64,000 nucleotides of DNA from Laguncularia racemosa (Eukaryota > Streptophyta > Magnoliopsida > Myrtales > Combretaceae), in NCBI GenBank assembly GCA_037954665.1, contig JBBMOL010000100.1, positions 62,001 to 126,000 of the forward strand, in the 5' to 3' direction. Under the pieces are notes generated by a model. The model did not search any database and had not been told where the DNA came from. It saw nothing but the letters and a program-made list of their open reading frames with translations. The translations under genes and the position numbers were made by a program. Of the stretch, positions 1-11,300 are shown piece by piece (the stretch's first letter is position 1; each line of letters opens with the position of its first letter).

Positions 1-855
1 CATCACTGTTACAGGATGCGCCGGAAGTGATCAGACGATCGTTGTTCCGTTAAGTGCGAACTAAGTGATTAGGGGATTGTCGCACCTTGATGGTTCCAAG
101 TTCGGCCTGTCTCTTGAAGGTGTATAAATGCTCAGTGTAGAGAGGTACCTAAGCCTAGATCACTAAAGTTAAGATACAATTATAATAAAGTGATAAAAGT
201 ACTTAAATTGTGTGTAAGACCCAAGCACTGATGATGGCTTCGGAATCTCTAACCCAGCTCAAGGGGGGCATAAACCTTAAACTTCACGTCAGTTACCGGA
301 AAATCGTGTGAAATGCTCCATTCATATAGTTGTTCATGCATAGCATAAGATGTGATAAATTGATTTGATATTGCTTGTGTACGTGTAGCATTAAAAGTAT
401 TGCACTCCCATTCATTGAGTCGTAGTGTGCTCACCCCTCTACAAGCCATTTTGTAGGTAAAGATTTTGAAAGTTCGGGATGGGATAAGATGTGAAATGTT
501 GAGAATTTTTGGAAGCCAAGAATGATAAAGTAAGAATTGTAAATGATAGACTATTTAGATGAAATGTTATTTTTAGGACCTTAATGTAAAATTTGAATTT
601 ATGAAACTTAGGATTTTATTACATTTTATTGGTTGGTAAGGGATACCGACTCTCTGCATTCATGGTTGGCCATAGGGTACAAAATCCATAATTATATTTT
701 ATTATATAATTATATGTAATATGATTAGTCATAAATGTAATTAACTATTTAGAGTCTTACGGCCTTTGACTCGTAAGACGGTTATCATGTAACGGGTGTA
801 CACGTACCATGGTAGCTTGTAGTGGAAACTTCTAGGCCTCCTTTGGGGCACGACA
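1..855. repeat. Unassigned LTR-like AT-rich sequence at window edge
   Basis: No gene is visible. The stretch has LTR-like parts: a TATA box (TATAAAT, 123-129), a run reading CACCCCTC near 430, and a perfect 8-bp inverted repeat (GTCTTACG / CGTAAGAC, 754-779, 10-nt loop). The CACCCCTC run and the TGTAGGT that follows it resemble a second such pair near 1790-1830 in the LTR of element A, so this may be the upstream part of that LTR or a remnant of a related one. The outer LTR boundary could not be fixed. Confidence 0.4.
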
Positions 856-2211
856 ATATAGATAGTTACACATTCACTAGACTTGGGCGTATCAAAATGC
901 ATAAGTTCATAGAAAGGTACATAACCATTTACACGATTGTATACTTGATTCTACTGAAGTATATGGTTAAATACATGATCATGTACTTAGGCGTATTGAG
1001 GAAAAAAAAACACACACATAGAAAGGTACATGGCCACTAGCATGACTGTGTTCTGACTCGTGTCCCTCTACTTGCCTTTTACACAGTTGTGTTGATTTGG
1101 GACACTCCCTACTTCATTCTATTTCATTTACTTGCAAACTTAATTGAATGTAATTATCAATGTGTATAGGTTTGAGGAACTATGAGACTATAGAAGTGTG
1201 AGGAAATCAATTGTTGGATATTAAGTATGTGTATACTATGTTTGTGGCTTATGCTTGTTAGGTTAGAGATGTATGTAAACTAAATGATATGAATAAAGAA
1301 TATGATTGGTTGTGTGTGTGATTATGTTTGGTTGGGTCTAAAAAACCAAGTGAGGGTTGGTGTTTTTGAGGTAGCACCTCAATGATTTGTTTGTGATGTT
1401 GTCCTTAGTGGAGTTATGTATCGAAATGATTCGGGTAGATTTAGGATTATTTGGTATGGAAGGACTTATGTCTTGAATCTGGAAGGATTGTTTCATAAGA
1501 TGTGAAATGACTTATGAACTCATGGATAATAGAGAGTATCTACTATTGTATATGTATTATTTATATATGGATTAGACTCATGGACAAAGGGGAGTACTCT
1601 TTGTCAATATATATATATAGTTTATGGAAGGATTGTATGATGTTTATAATCATGAGATTGTGTGTTGGGTTAGGTGATGTGAAAAGATGAGAAACTATGT
1701 ATGAATATCATATTACACTATGTATGTGTTGATGTTTTTGTCATGGAATGCGTATATGTGTGTAAGTATACATTGTATTGGGCGTTAGTTCACCCCTCAT
1801 GGGATCTTTTTTAGTTGTAGGTGCTGTAGGAGAAGTGGTAAGATATGATGAGACCTTAGTAGATCAAATCAGAATATTGAGGAGAATATAAAATACGTAT
1901 ACTATGATAAGTAGTATTCCAATGAGGAGAAAAGGTAGATATTGGATGATCTTGTTACTTTAATTTGAGAATGTTGTTGTATTTTAAGTTGTTAAATTCT
2001 TTGGCTATAATAATTTAAGGAGACTAATCTTAGTTTATTTTCGAGGATAGATATTCTTTCTAATCTCTTGAATGTGAAGAATGGTTTTTATGAATCATTA
2101 TGAATACTTGAATGTTAATGTTGGAGAATTGTAGTATTTGAGCCTTTGTGTGTCTTGACTTAGTGAGAACACGTAGCAGGCTATGCTTGTCTTAGGTTCC
2201 AGGATGTTATA
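856..2211 (+). repeat. Element A 5' LTR (part matched by the 3' copy)
   Basis: This sequence is repeated with substitutions at 32434-33804: the shared path runs from CACTAGAC through AAGTTCATAGAAAGGTAC to the end. The copies end in GTTATA here and ATTACA there, as expected of a TG...CA family ending TTACA. The primer site follows 7 nt later. The region 870-1090 holds degenerate CACG/CGTG palindromes of the kind seen in other LTRs of the window. Confidence 0.8.
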
Positions 2212-2218
2212 GCTTAAG

Positions 2219-2230
2219 TGGTATCAGAGC
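2219..2230 (+). other. Element A primer binding site, tRNA-iMet type
   Basis: TGGTATCAGAGC is the usual plant retrotransposon primer site complementary to the 3' end of initiator tRNA-Met. It lies 7 nt after the LTR end and fixes the plus orientation of element A. Confidence 0.9.
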
Positions 2231-2405
2231 CTAGGTATATTCATCTATAGACTACATAGGAAAAAAGATCTTTAGGGTAATGAAATATGATGAGAGTGGA
2301 TAGTAAATGAGGTTAATACTTGTAAACAGATATTCCTTCTAGTTATACTTACTATATTATTGATATAGTATGATGTCTTGAGACAAATCTTGTTCATTTT
2401 GTAGA

Positions 2406-3550
2406 ATGCCTAAGAGAATCTCAGGATTGGGATCAAACATTAGGCACTGGTGGTGATGCTCCTGATAACTGAATGCCACCCGTACCTCCTTAGCATGGAC
2501 AAGGGGGAAATTAGGTCAATGTTGTGTAGATGCTAGAGGCCATTAATACCCTAGTAGGAGTGGTGGCATAACAATAACAACAAATACAAAAGTTACAACT
2601 ACTGAACATTAGACAAGCATAGATGATGGGGGAGATTGGAAAGAGGCTAGTAGGGCAAGTGAGTTTAGATAGTTTTATTAGAATGGTTAGAGAGTTTAGG
2701 CTTAAGGTTAATGATCCACTAAACACTGAGTAGTGGGTTGTTGAATTGGAAAAGACATTTAATGCATTGGGAATTCTTAAAGATAAGAAAGTGAAGCATG
2801 TTATATATTTGTTGAGGAGCTCAGCATGTGACTAGTGGTTGAGTGTTTCCAGACTTACTATAGGGGTAATTATATAGGAGAGATTCAAGGAGATGTTGTA
2901 TAGATAGTATTTCCCAAGTAGCATAAGGATAAGATAGAGGTAGCATACTATAGTTACTATTAGGGGAAGAGATCAGCAGATGAGTATAAAGTGAATTCAA
3001 TCACCTAATGAAATTTTTGCCACCTACTTTTAGAGTTAATGAGAAATCTAGGGCTCATTGATTTGTATTGGGCTTAGAACCTACTTTAAAACATGAAGTG
3101 GGTGCATTCCAACTAAACACTTACTTTGAAGTAGTGAATAAGGCTAAGTTCCTAAAATAAAGTCATAAAAGGACTAAAAGGACTAAAGATATGATGATAC
3201 TAGGGACCAAGATTGTATTGGGAAAGAGACCTATGCAGGGTCTTATAGTTTAAGAGAAGGGTAAGAAACTCTATATTGTGTAGACCAAACCTATGGTCAT
3301 TATAGTACCTTTCTCTCAGGCTAAGACCTCATCAATGGGTTAGGATAATAGGTGTATGAGATGTTATGGGCCACATCAGTTGAATGAATGCAAATGGCCA
3401 AAGGGTGCTAGTTTTTCATGTAGGAAGACAAAACATAGCAGCAAAACCTATTTAGAGAAATCAATACCTCTCACATTCTGTTTCTCTTACAAACAAAGGG
3501 GTCACAGAATGGTTGATTGCCTAAACACTAGTAGGGTGAAATTAGGTTAG
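2406..3550 (+). pseudogene. Element A gag remnant
   Basis: Translated pieces around 2710-2860 match the gypsy gag capsid pattern (Trp-rich, ending in a CxxW-like block). At 3356-3550 lies a zinc-knuckle region in which one Cys is replaced by Tyr (CFSYKQRGHRMVDC), so the CCHC box is degenerate. The likely start is the ATG at 2406, shortly after the leader. Many in-frame stops interrupt it. Capsid protein would coat the RNA intermediate in a virus-like particle; this copy cannot be functional. Confidence 0.75.
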
Positions 3551-3619
3551 GAACAATGGTGGTAGACCTTAGCATGCAGGGCTAAGACAAAGGGCATCGA
3601 CATTATTGTTCACACTATA

Positions 3620-4040
3620 GAGATAAGACACTCTAGATACAAATACATTGGTAGGTGCATTATTGGTAGATCCTACTAAAGCATACTTTCTATTTGATAC
3701 TAGTGCATCACATTTATGTGCGTTTGATGCATCTAGAAGTATGCAAAGTATATGTACTGAGGCACTAAATATTGTGTTGAGTTTAAGTATACCGATGGGT
3801 GTAGGTAGAGGATTGAATAAAGTTTATAGAAGGGTTAGTATAAAAGTGTAGGATGGAATATTGGTTATAGATCTCCTGGTTTTAGAAATGATAGAATTCG
3901 ATGTGATATTGGGAATGGATTAGTTGATGAGACATCATGCAACCATTGATTGTCATGATATGACAATCTATTTTAGTACATCATAAGGATAACTCCAATT
4001 AGAAGCACATAGGCTAAGCAAGTTGCCAACATATGAGCTA
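3620..4040 (+). pseudogene. Element A aspartic protease remnant
   Basis: A frame at 3648-3851 contains LFDTSASH at the place where gypsy proteases carry D-S/T-G-A-T-H; the Gly is replaced by Ser. A later block reads like the DVILGMDW signature of this clade (around 3900-3925, now ending in a stop). It follows gag and precedes reverse transcriptase, as in other gypsy polyproteins. Inactive by active-site change and stops. Confidence 0.7.
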
Positions 4041-4052
4041 TAGGGTAAGAGC

Positions 4053-5390
4053 ATGATGACTTCCATGATAGTTGAAGCTAAATACATGGTGAAGATTGAT
4101 CAAGTAAGGGTGGTGAAAGAGTTTAGTGAAGTATTTCTTGAAGATCTACCAAGTTTGCTCCTAGTAAGGGAGATCAAATTTGGTATAGATGTAGTGCTTA
4201 GTACAACTCCCATGTCTAAAGCCTCATATCGTATGGAACCTATAGAATTGATAGAGTTGAAGAAGTGGATACAAGAACTATTAGACAAGAAGTTCATTAG
4301 ATTGAGTGTCTTGCCTTGGGGTGCTCCTAGATTGTTTGTGAAAAAGAAAGACCATAGCATGTGATTGTGTATAGATTACCAGGAGTTAAATAGGGTTACC
4401 ATTAAAAATAAGTATCCCCTCCTAAGGATAGACAACCTATTTAATCAGTTGAGGGGCTCAAGTTTTCTAAAAAATTGACTTGAAATCCAGGTATCAAGGA
4501 GGAAGATCTTTAGAAGATAGCTTTCAGAACTTGATATGGGTTTGGACTCACAAATGCACTAGTGGCTTTCAAGGATCTAATGAATTAACTATTTAGGAAG
4601 TATTTACACAAGTTTGTCATTGTGTTTAGAGATGACGTTATAGTATACTCTAGAAGTGAAGAGGACCATGAAAAACATATAAGGATGGTGTTAAACAAAC
4701 TACAAGTAGAGAAGCTGTAAGCCAAATTCAAGAAATGCGAGTTTTAGCTTAAGTAGGTAACATTCTTAAACTATGTGATCAGTAAGGATTGGTTAGCTAT
4801 AGATCTAGAGAAGATAAAGGTTGTCAATGAATGGCCTAGTCCAAGGATGGTGATAAAAATTAGAAGCTTCTTGGGGTTACTAGGGTATGATAGAAGATTT
4901 GTAAAAGGATTCTCCAAGTCGACAATGCCTTTAACTAAATTAACTCAACGTGAAGAAAATTTCACAGCACTGAAAGAGAGATTGATTTTTACATTGGTGC
5001 TTGCCTCACTTATTAGTGGTGAAGAATTTGTGATGTATAGTGATGTGTATTGATGTAGAATGAAAAGGTGATAACATATGCATTTAAGCAGTTGAAGCTT
5101 TATGAGAAGAACTATTTGACTCACAATTTAGAGTTAGTAACTGTTATTCTTACACTTAAACTATAGAGGCACTATTTAAATGGGGAGAAGTGTAAGATAT
5201 TCACGGATCACAAGAGCCTGAAGTATCTTTTTACCTAAAAATAATTAAACATGAGGCAAAGACACTAGCTTGAGCTAATAAAAGATTATGATATTAGGAT
5301 ACAGTACCATCTTAAGAAGGCGAACGTGGTTGCCGATGCACTAAGTAGAAAGAGACATGGAAATTTAGCAACTTTGATTACAACTCAAAG
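4053..5390 (+). pseudogene. Element A reverse transcriptase and RNase H remnant
   Basis: From 4120 the frame reads as the start of gypsy reverse transcriptase (FLEDLPSL, then YRMEPIEL, then WGAPRLFVKKKD). The polymerase box near 4624-4650 reads FRDDVIVYS, so the two aspartates remain. The connection (RSFLGLLGYDRRFVKGFS, about 4858-4915) and RNase H (FTDHKSLKYL near 5200; VVADALSRK near 5328) are recognisable. At least one frame change and many stops separate these blocks. The order RT-RNase H-integrase marks it as Ty3/gypsy. Confidence 0.85.
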
Positions 5391-5639
5391 AAAAATATTG
5401 GAAGATACGCAAAAATTAGGTCTAAAGATTATGACTTAGGAGATTGGAGTTAGATTCTCTAACTTATATATATAGCTTGCATTAATAAATAGAATAAAAG
5501 TTGCTTAAGATAATGATGCAAGGGTACAAGAGATTAAGACGAGAATGGATGATGGAAAGGCTATAAAATTTAATGAAGATAAAGAGGGAGTGTTGAGGTA
5601 TCTTTAGAGGTTGTGTGTGTAGGGTATAGATGAAATAAA

Positions 5640-6239
5640 GAATGAAATATTGAAGGAGGCACACTATTTTAGGTACTCTATTTGCCCCGAGAATGTCAAA
5701 ATGTATAAGGATCTAAAGTGCCATTACTAGTAGAGGAACATGAAGAGGGAAATTGCAGAATATGTATTGAAGTGTCTAATATGCCAATAGATAAAAATAG
5801 AGCATTAGAGACCCGTTGGCATGTTGCAACCTCTACCAATGCTACAGTGGAAATGGGGGCATGTGACCATAGACTTTGTCACGATATTACCTAAAACCAT
5901 GACTAAGTTGGACACTATCTAGGTGATTGTGGATCGACTCACAAAATCTATCCATTTTATACCTATAGGCATTAGGTATAAACATGAGAAACTAGCATAA
6001 TTATTTATTAAAGAGATCGTGAAGTTACATGGAGTATTAGTCTCAATAGTATCAGATAGGGATACTAGATTTGTGGGGAAATTTTGGAATAGTTTACACT
6101 AGGGACTAGAAACAAAGTTACAATTAAGCATGGCTTTTCAGTCATAGACAAATGGCTAATTAGAGTGAACTATTCAAATATTGGAGAACATATCGAAGGC
6201 GTGTGCAGTGGATTTTGGTGGAAATTGGGATGAACTTAC
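5640..6239 (+). pseudogene. Element A integrase, 5' part
   Basis: The zinc-binding end (VLKCLICQ) and the core (WGHVTIDFV, then IVSDRDTRFVGKFW) are readable with stops at expected Trp and Gln positions. The frame is cut at 6239 by insertion of element F: the last residues before the cut and the first after 17592 join into the standard integrase block that precedes the conserved FAYN-like motif. The target duplication CTTAC lies at both edges of F. Confidence 0.85.
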
Positions 6240-7815
6240 TAATGGACGATCTGACCGTTCTAAACAAGTTTAAACCTCTACTCAATCCTAGCTTACGATC
6301 AGTTCTCACGTAAGTGTACCTATCGACTAGCAGTATAGCATAGGAGTACAGGTATCGATCCCACGAAGACTTATAAGTACTAGTACTAACGATTCTCCTA
6401 CTATCTAACCTGTCACTATTGATGATCTCAACTATCCTAATTATTGCCTAAACCTGAAAGAGACAAATAAAATGAACAAAGTAAATGTATTCAAACACTC
6501 CCTTAATTAATTCAATGATTTAAACATACCCTGCCCAAGATCCACCCCTAATTCTCATGCAACTTTTATTCAATTCCAAACTATCCAATGATTAATACCT
6601 AATCTTTGATCCACGGAGTTTCTTACACTAGATTAGAGTCTTTCTCAAGATCACTAATCCTTAATCCTAATTAAGCCAATTAAGATCTCTCTTCAATTAA
6701 CATAATCAAGATTGCAATAGAATTCTAGGACTCTCAATTGAACCAGACCGCAATGACCTTGTTCAATACAGAAGACCTCCTATAACCTATCTCTAGGATT
6801 ACAAGGGATCTTTTTATTCATGCAAGATCTACTCTATTACCGATTTCTCAATCTTAATAACAGAGATATAATTTCATCCTAATATTGCGCACATATCAAG
6901 ATGAATAAACTATAATTGCAACATGAACAAACTCAAAGAATAGAATTAAATTATTGAACATCAACAATTCTGTCACATGACAATCAAGGGTTTCTCAAGG
7001 AAACGGGTATGAAACAATTAGCCACTCATGACTTTAATAGGAAAAGCAAAACATAAAATAATTGAGTCCATAAAGAAAATTCGAATACGAAATATCTTGG
7101 CTTCCACTCTGAAACTATTCTGGGAACAGCTCCTGGCAGCCGCTTCTCTTCTCTAGGGTTTTTCTTGTGTCGCCTCTCCCCTTTTCTCTCATTAGGGTTG
7201 TTCTATTTATACTTCTTAAGGCTTGGCCGAGCATCTTCAGCTGGAAAGATATGATTGTATCTTTCCTTTTCCAAGTGAATCTCGTCAAGTGAATAACAGT
7301 CATCTAGCACGCCCAGAAGCACGGCCAGATCTCAAACCGTGTCTCCCACTGGCCGCAAATATGTAACTCGTCAATCTTGCTCAGTGTTTGGCACGGCTCA
7401 GAGCACGGCCAGGAGCACGGCTAGCAGCACTGCTATCAACACGGCTAGAGGAACGGCTAGATTATTACCCGTGCCACGTTCTGGAACTTTGCACTTCTTT
7501 GCAGCGTCTGCCATGGCTTCAACACACCCCTATCACGAGCCGTGCTTCCCTTCCAAGTGACGCTTTAATCTTCAGGTGTTCCCACGGTTCATGACACGGC
7601 CGTGGCTTTCCACGTGTTGTCCATGAGTAACTTTAACTTGATCTTTTAAGCTTCAATTATGCTCCTTTTGTGATCTTTCTCCTTCTCTTTGGTATTATAC
7701 CCTGAAACATGTATTTTCATCTGTTAAGTACCGAATCCGCATTGATTTTATTCAAAAGACTATACAAATTCATTCTTAATGCCCATGATTTACAAGGGTT
7801 AATTTACTCTTATCA
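6240..7815 (-). repeat. Element F 3' LTR
   Basis: Near-identical to 16009-17587, differing by scattered substitutions and small indels. The terminus reads TAATGG here against TGATGG in the other copy; the other end is TTATCA in both. It contains a minus-strand TATA box (TATAAATA, 7204-7211) and, upstream of it in the minus sense, a cluster of CACGGC/CCGTG motifs at about 7310-7610. The translated frames over this cluster are not genes. Confidence 0.92.
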
Positions 7816-9289
7816 AATTTCCCCACACTTAAGGTTTTGCTTGTCCTCAAGCAAACATGGATTAAGAAAACCCAAAGGACCAGTTCTCAATAAGTTCCTG
7901 CAATCAAGAAAATATTTCAGCGTCATCAATTTCATGCTACACCTCAATCATTGATAATCTTTACTCAATCTTACCGTTAGTTGTATACAAAATACAAATA
8001 CTAAAATTCCCAAAGCTAATCCAAGTGAATCAAACTTTTACCCTTATCATTTAAACTAAAATTCCCGGAGTCAGAATTGTCACAAGATCGATACTAGTAA
8101 AATAAAGTATACCATCCTTTTAACCACTATTGTAAGCACACAACAGGGACTAAAGGCATGTTGTATCCACTTGTCTCCTAGCTCTTCCTTTTCTGTTTCA
8201 TCCAATTCCTTTATCATTGAAGCATTTAACTAAGTTAACTGACCCATGTAACAAACTTTCGATCGATAATCCCGAGTTCATCACTCGAGTTAACAGACGT
8301 TATTCCCTCAGCGTAGAAGGCGTCCCTCAGATTTACTTGTTCGAGTCTAATTAACTCATTTACTTAATTAATTAATTAAGATGGTTTCCTTGGTCAGTAA
8401 GTCCCAGACCAGGCGATCTTAGGCTACTAGGTTTTAAAAATACCCCTTCGAACCTCTACCATCTAAATCAATCAACCATCATTTATATAAGCTCTTTAAA
8501 GTTCATTTTTTTTTTTTTTCAGAAACTTCTTCAAAAAGGAATCACCAAGTTACAAGTATCATTTACTCCTTCACTCTAAGTCATATAGCTTACCTATTGA
8601 GCAAAAAGAAGAACATACTAAACTCACTAATGACCTTAGTTCAATCTCACATCCCGAAAGTAAAGGTTGTAATTTTAGCAACGTATCTCTAATACATAAT
8701 AAGAGAATAAAGATGGTTCAAGATTTTCCACGGGGGTATAGATAAATCTCAGCAGTTCTTGATTGTCAATAGTCATCATGGATTATACCTTAATTAAGAG
8801 GAAATTTCATTTTTGATTGCACAACCCTTGTATCCTAGTTTCATTTTCCCAAACCCGCTTCCCCACACTTATAATAGACATTGTCCCCAATGTCCTCATG
8901 AAATGCAAAAAGGGAAACAAAGGATAAAAGCAAAAAGAAAACAAAAGGAAAACGAAAACTTCCCTGAATCTTTTACAACGCGGATCTTCAATAGAAGGTT
9001 AAGCGGCGCACAAGTAGAGTCATGAGAACCTCTGCCAAACATAACAAGTCGGTGTACTTGGAACGCCTATATCTCACAACAACAGCAATAACAGAAAGAC
9101 AAAACAAAACAAAAGAAACTCATAATTGACTGAACAATAAGCTAACTATCATCAGCATTTTCTATTTCAAACATTAGTGGTGTTTTCCAGAATCATACAA
9201 TTCAGGACAGTAAAAACAAAAGTAAAACGGCTATTCTATACAATGGTCCAAATCTCCCGAGTTCAACTTCCATCGATCCACTCGCGAGA
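7816..9289 (-). other. Element F 3' noncoding region with two polypurine-tract/hairpin units
   Basis: No gene. The polypurine tract (minus-strand AAGTGTGGGGAAATTT) abuts the 3' LTR. Beside it is an 8-bp hairpin (7836-7855; TTTGCTTG, loop TCCT, CAAGCAAA). About 1 kb further in, the same CCCCACACTT run recurs (8861-8870), followed by a different perfect 7-bp hairpin (8877-8894; GACATTG, loop TCCC, CAATGTC). Element E has the same pair of units. The region between is AT-rich with a long T run near 8505. Confidence 0.75.
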
Positions 9290-10692
9290 TCAGCTGCTGA
9301 AGTCATCATCCGATGGCAATGGTACAGTGCCCGATCGGCGAGGAGAATCAGATCCAATCACCTCAGTATTCTGCTGAGTACTCGCTTCGGCAGTCGCAAC
9401 TGCGGGACTTTCATGTCGTGCCATGAAAGCTACACCCGAGGATTCTCCAACATGAAAACCAGTATCATATGCACCACTCGAGTGACGGTCTCCTCCAGAA
9501 ACCACCTGAGTAGCTTGTGATGCTACGTCCTCATCGCTAAAGCCACCACATGGGGGAAGATCTACCCCCAATTTCTCACCAATACGGGATAAACAGGTGA
9601 CTAAATAACTCTTCAAGCCCTTCATCCGCTTTGATTGTTTGGCTTGTTCTCTTTTAATTCCTTCCAAGTCTGCCGTCAATCTCTTTACTGAATCTGCTAG
9701 CTCCTGATTTGGTCCGGCCTACCCTCGAGCTTGCTCTTGCTCCTCACCCTGCTCGGGTTCTATCTCTGGCTCTTGTTGTTCGGCAGACATATCCATGATG
9801 CGAAACCTCCACCTCCGCAAAACACTCTCGGGGAGAGAGGTGCTTCGTCCACAACTGTCCCTGGGAACCCGGGTTGGAAAAACACCGTAATTTTTCAGAA
9901 TGCGAGTAATCCAAGAGCCGACAAAAACCTTGTGGTGCCCCAGATCGCATTGTTTTTTCAAACACCAAACGGCTACTAATCCGACATTAACCCGAGTACC
10001 CGTAATCATACTCCACAGCTGGTACAGGTCCGAAGCATTCACCACCCCTTGAGAATCACCTCTACCAGTGGTTGAGCGGGCCAGAATGTAATGGAGTACA
10101 CGCATGGCAGGATCCCTTAAATGGCTCCCCTTAGATTTGGAAGGGTCATATCCACCATTTCCCATACTATTCCACACTTCATGCTGCAGTAGGCCCTTAG
10201 GAAAGGCATCAGGAAGCTGCGCAAATTCATTAGATTCGACAAACTCCTCGTCATAAATACCCAAGCACTTGATGAAGTTTCTCATTTCAACACGGTGGTA
10301 ACTCCCTTGGCAGTAGAAGGAGACCACGTTATCAAGCTGGGTAGACCGACCAAAACTAAGCTTGAAGGTGGCGACAAAATCGTAGCTTATCGAAGAATAC
10401 ACGTCCTCCTCAATGCTCAGAAGTGCTCTCCAAGCAGGATCGTTCAAGAAATGATTAAATCGTTCCACTAACCTATACCTAGCTAGCACTTCCCAATCAA
10501 CTACTACATTAGGCATAAATGTCTTCTTTTCTCGCACTAAATCATACTTACCTTCGTCCTCCCTTCGCAAGTTAGGGGGTAGCGTCGCGTGGTCCTAGAG
10601 GAACCACCAGTTGAACGGGGTTGAGCATTTTTGCGCGCCACGGTCTTAGTTCTAGGCATCTTGACTATACCACGCTTGAGAAATCTCGACAT
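9290..10692 (-). pseudogene. Element F extra ORF after pol (Athila ORF-1/env-position protein)
   Basis: A long frame (10570-9719, about 284 codons) continues after one in-frame TAG (9721-9719) for a further 143 codons to 9290. The N terminus lies in another frame, starting at ATG 10692 or 10659, so there is a frameshift near 10570. The middle matches the protein that Athila-type elements carry between pol and the 3' LTR (compare Pfam ATHILA ORF-1; from memory). I see no signal peptide or membrane segment, so an envelope role is not supported. The C terminus is Glu/Gln-rich, then Ser/Asp-rich. From ATG 10659 the first residues resemble a histone H3 tail (see findings). Confidence 0.75.
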
Positions 10693-11300
10693 AGTGATGA
10701 ATGACGTTTTATTTTTTTTTATTTTTCTAACAGAGAGGGAAGGAAAAAGAACGAAGATGCAGAGAGAGGTAATGTGGGAATGAAGAGAGAAATGAAGGGG
10801 AAAGGTGTTTTTATGTCTGGAAACGTGCGAACCCTAAAAGGCTATTGACGACAGGGCCTAAAAACCCGGGCGTGTTACAAGACGTGCCATCCACTACTCT
10901 ATAGAAAAGAACATGAAAAAGTCTAACCATCTAGCACGGCTTGTGGCACGTCTTGTGACTTTGCCGTGCCTGTAACCGTGCTATACACTGCTCTATGTAA
11001 GAGAACTTAAAAAATGTAACCTCGTGGCACGGCTTACGGCACATCTTATGCCTTGGACGTGCCTGTAACCGTGTTATCCCCTGAACTGAAACACCTTTCA
11101 CAAATGCCCGTACACTTTAGTGTGACTTAGACCATATCGTACCCTCTTTGTTAAAATCTTACTTGAAAAACTACCACTCACAAATGTAATGATGATGACA
11201 GTAAAAAGAAAAGAAAAACTAACGTAGTGAATGCATGGGTTGCCTCCCAGCCAGCGCTTTTGTTTAACGTCGTTGGCTCGACCTAATGAATAGAAAAAGG
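10693..11300 (-). other. Element F spacer between integrase and extra ORF, with conserved block
   Basis: No ORF. It contains several CACGGC/GCCGTG motifs (10930-11070). At 11236-11249 is the palindrome-like TGGGTTGCCTCCCA, followed by AGCGC and TTTAACGTC. The same block occurs in element E at 60444-60480, directly after its protease frame, so it is a conserved non-coding or short-coding signal of this group. Confidence 0.6.

Noticed and set aside
2219..2230. tRNA gene suggested by tRNA-like sequence (and the other primer sites)
   Set aside because: Only 12-18 bases complementary to tRNA 3' ends next to LTRs; no cloverleaf.
4100..4360. Minus-strand 86-codon frame
   Set aside because: Exact shadow of the element A reverse transcriptase frame.
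7339..7594. Overlapping plus-strand frames in F LTR (also 16865-17332)
   Set aside because: Antisense to the LTR promoter region and shaped by CACGGC micro-repeats; no protein family and no conservation of frame between the two LTRs.
9719..10570. Envelope glycoprotein in F
   Set aside because: Position fits the env-like ORF of Athila, but no signal peptide, membrane segment or Cys-rich ectodomain is visible.
10621..10692. A histone H3 gene
   Set aside because: Only the first dozen residues resemble the H3 tail; nothing matches the histone fold after it.
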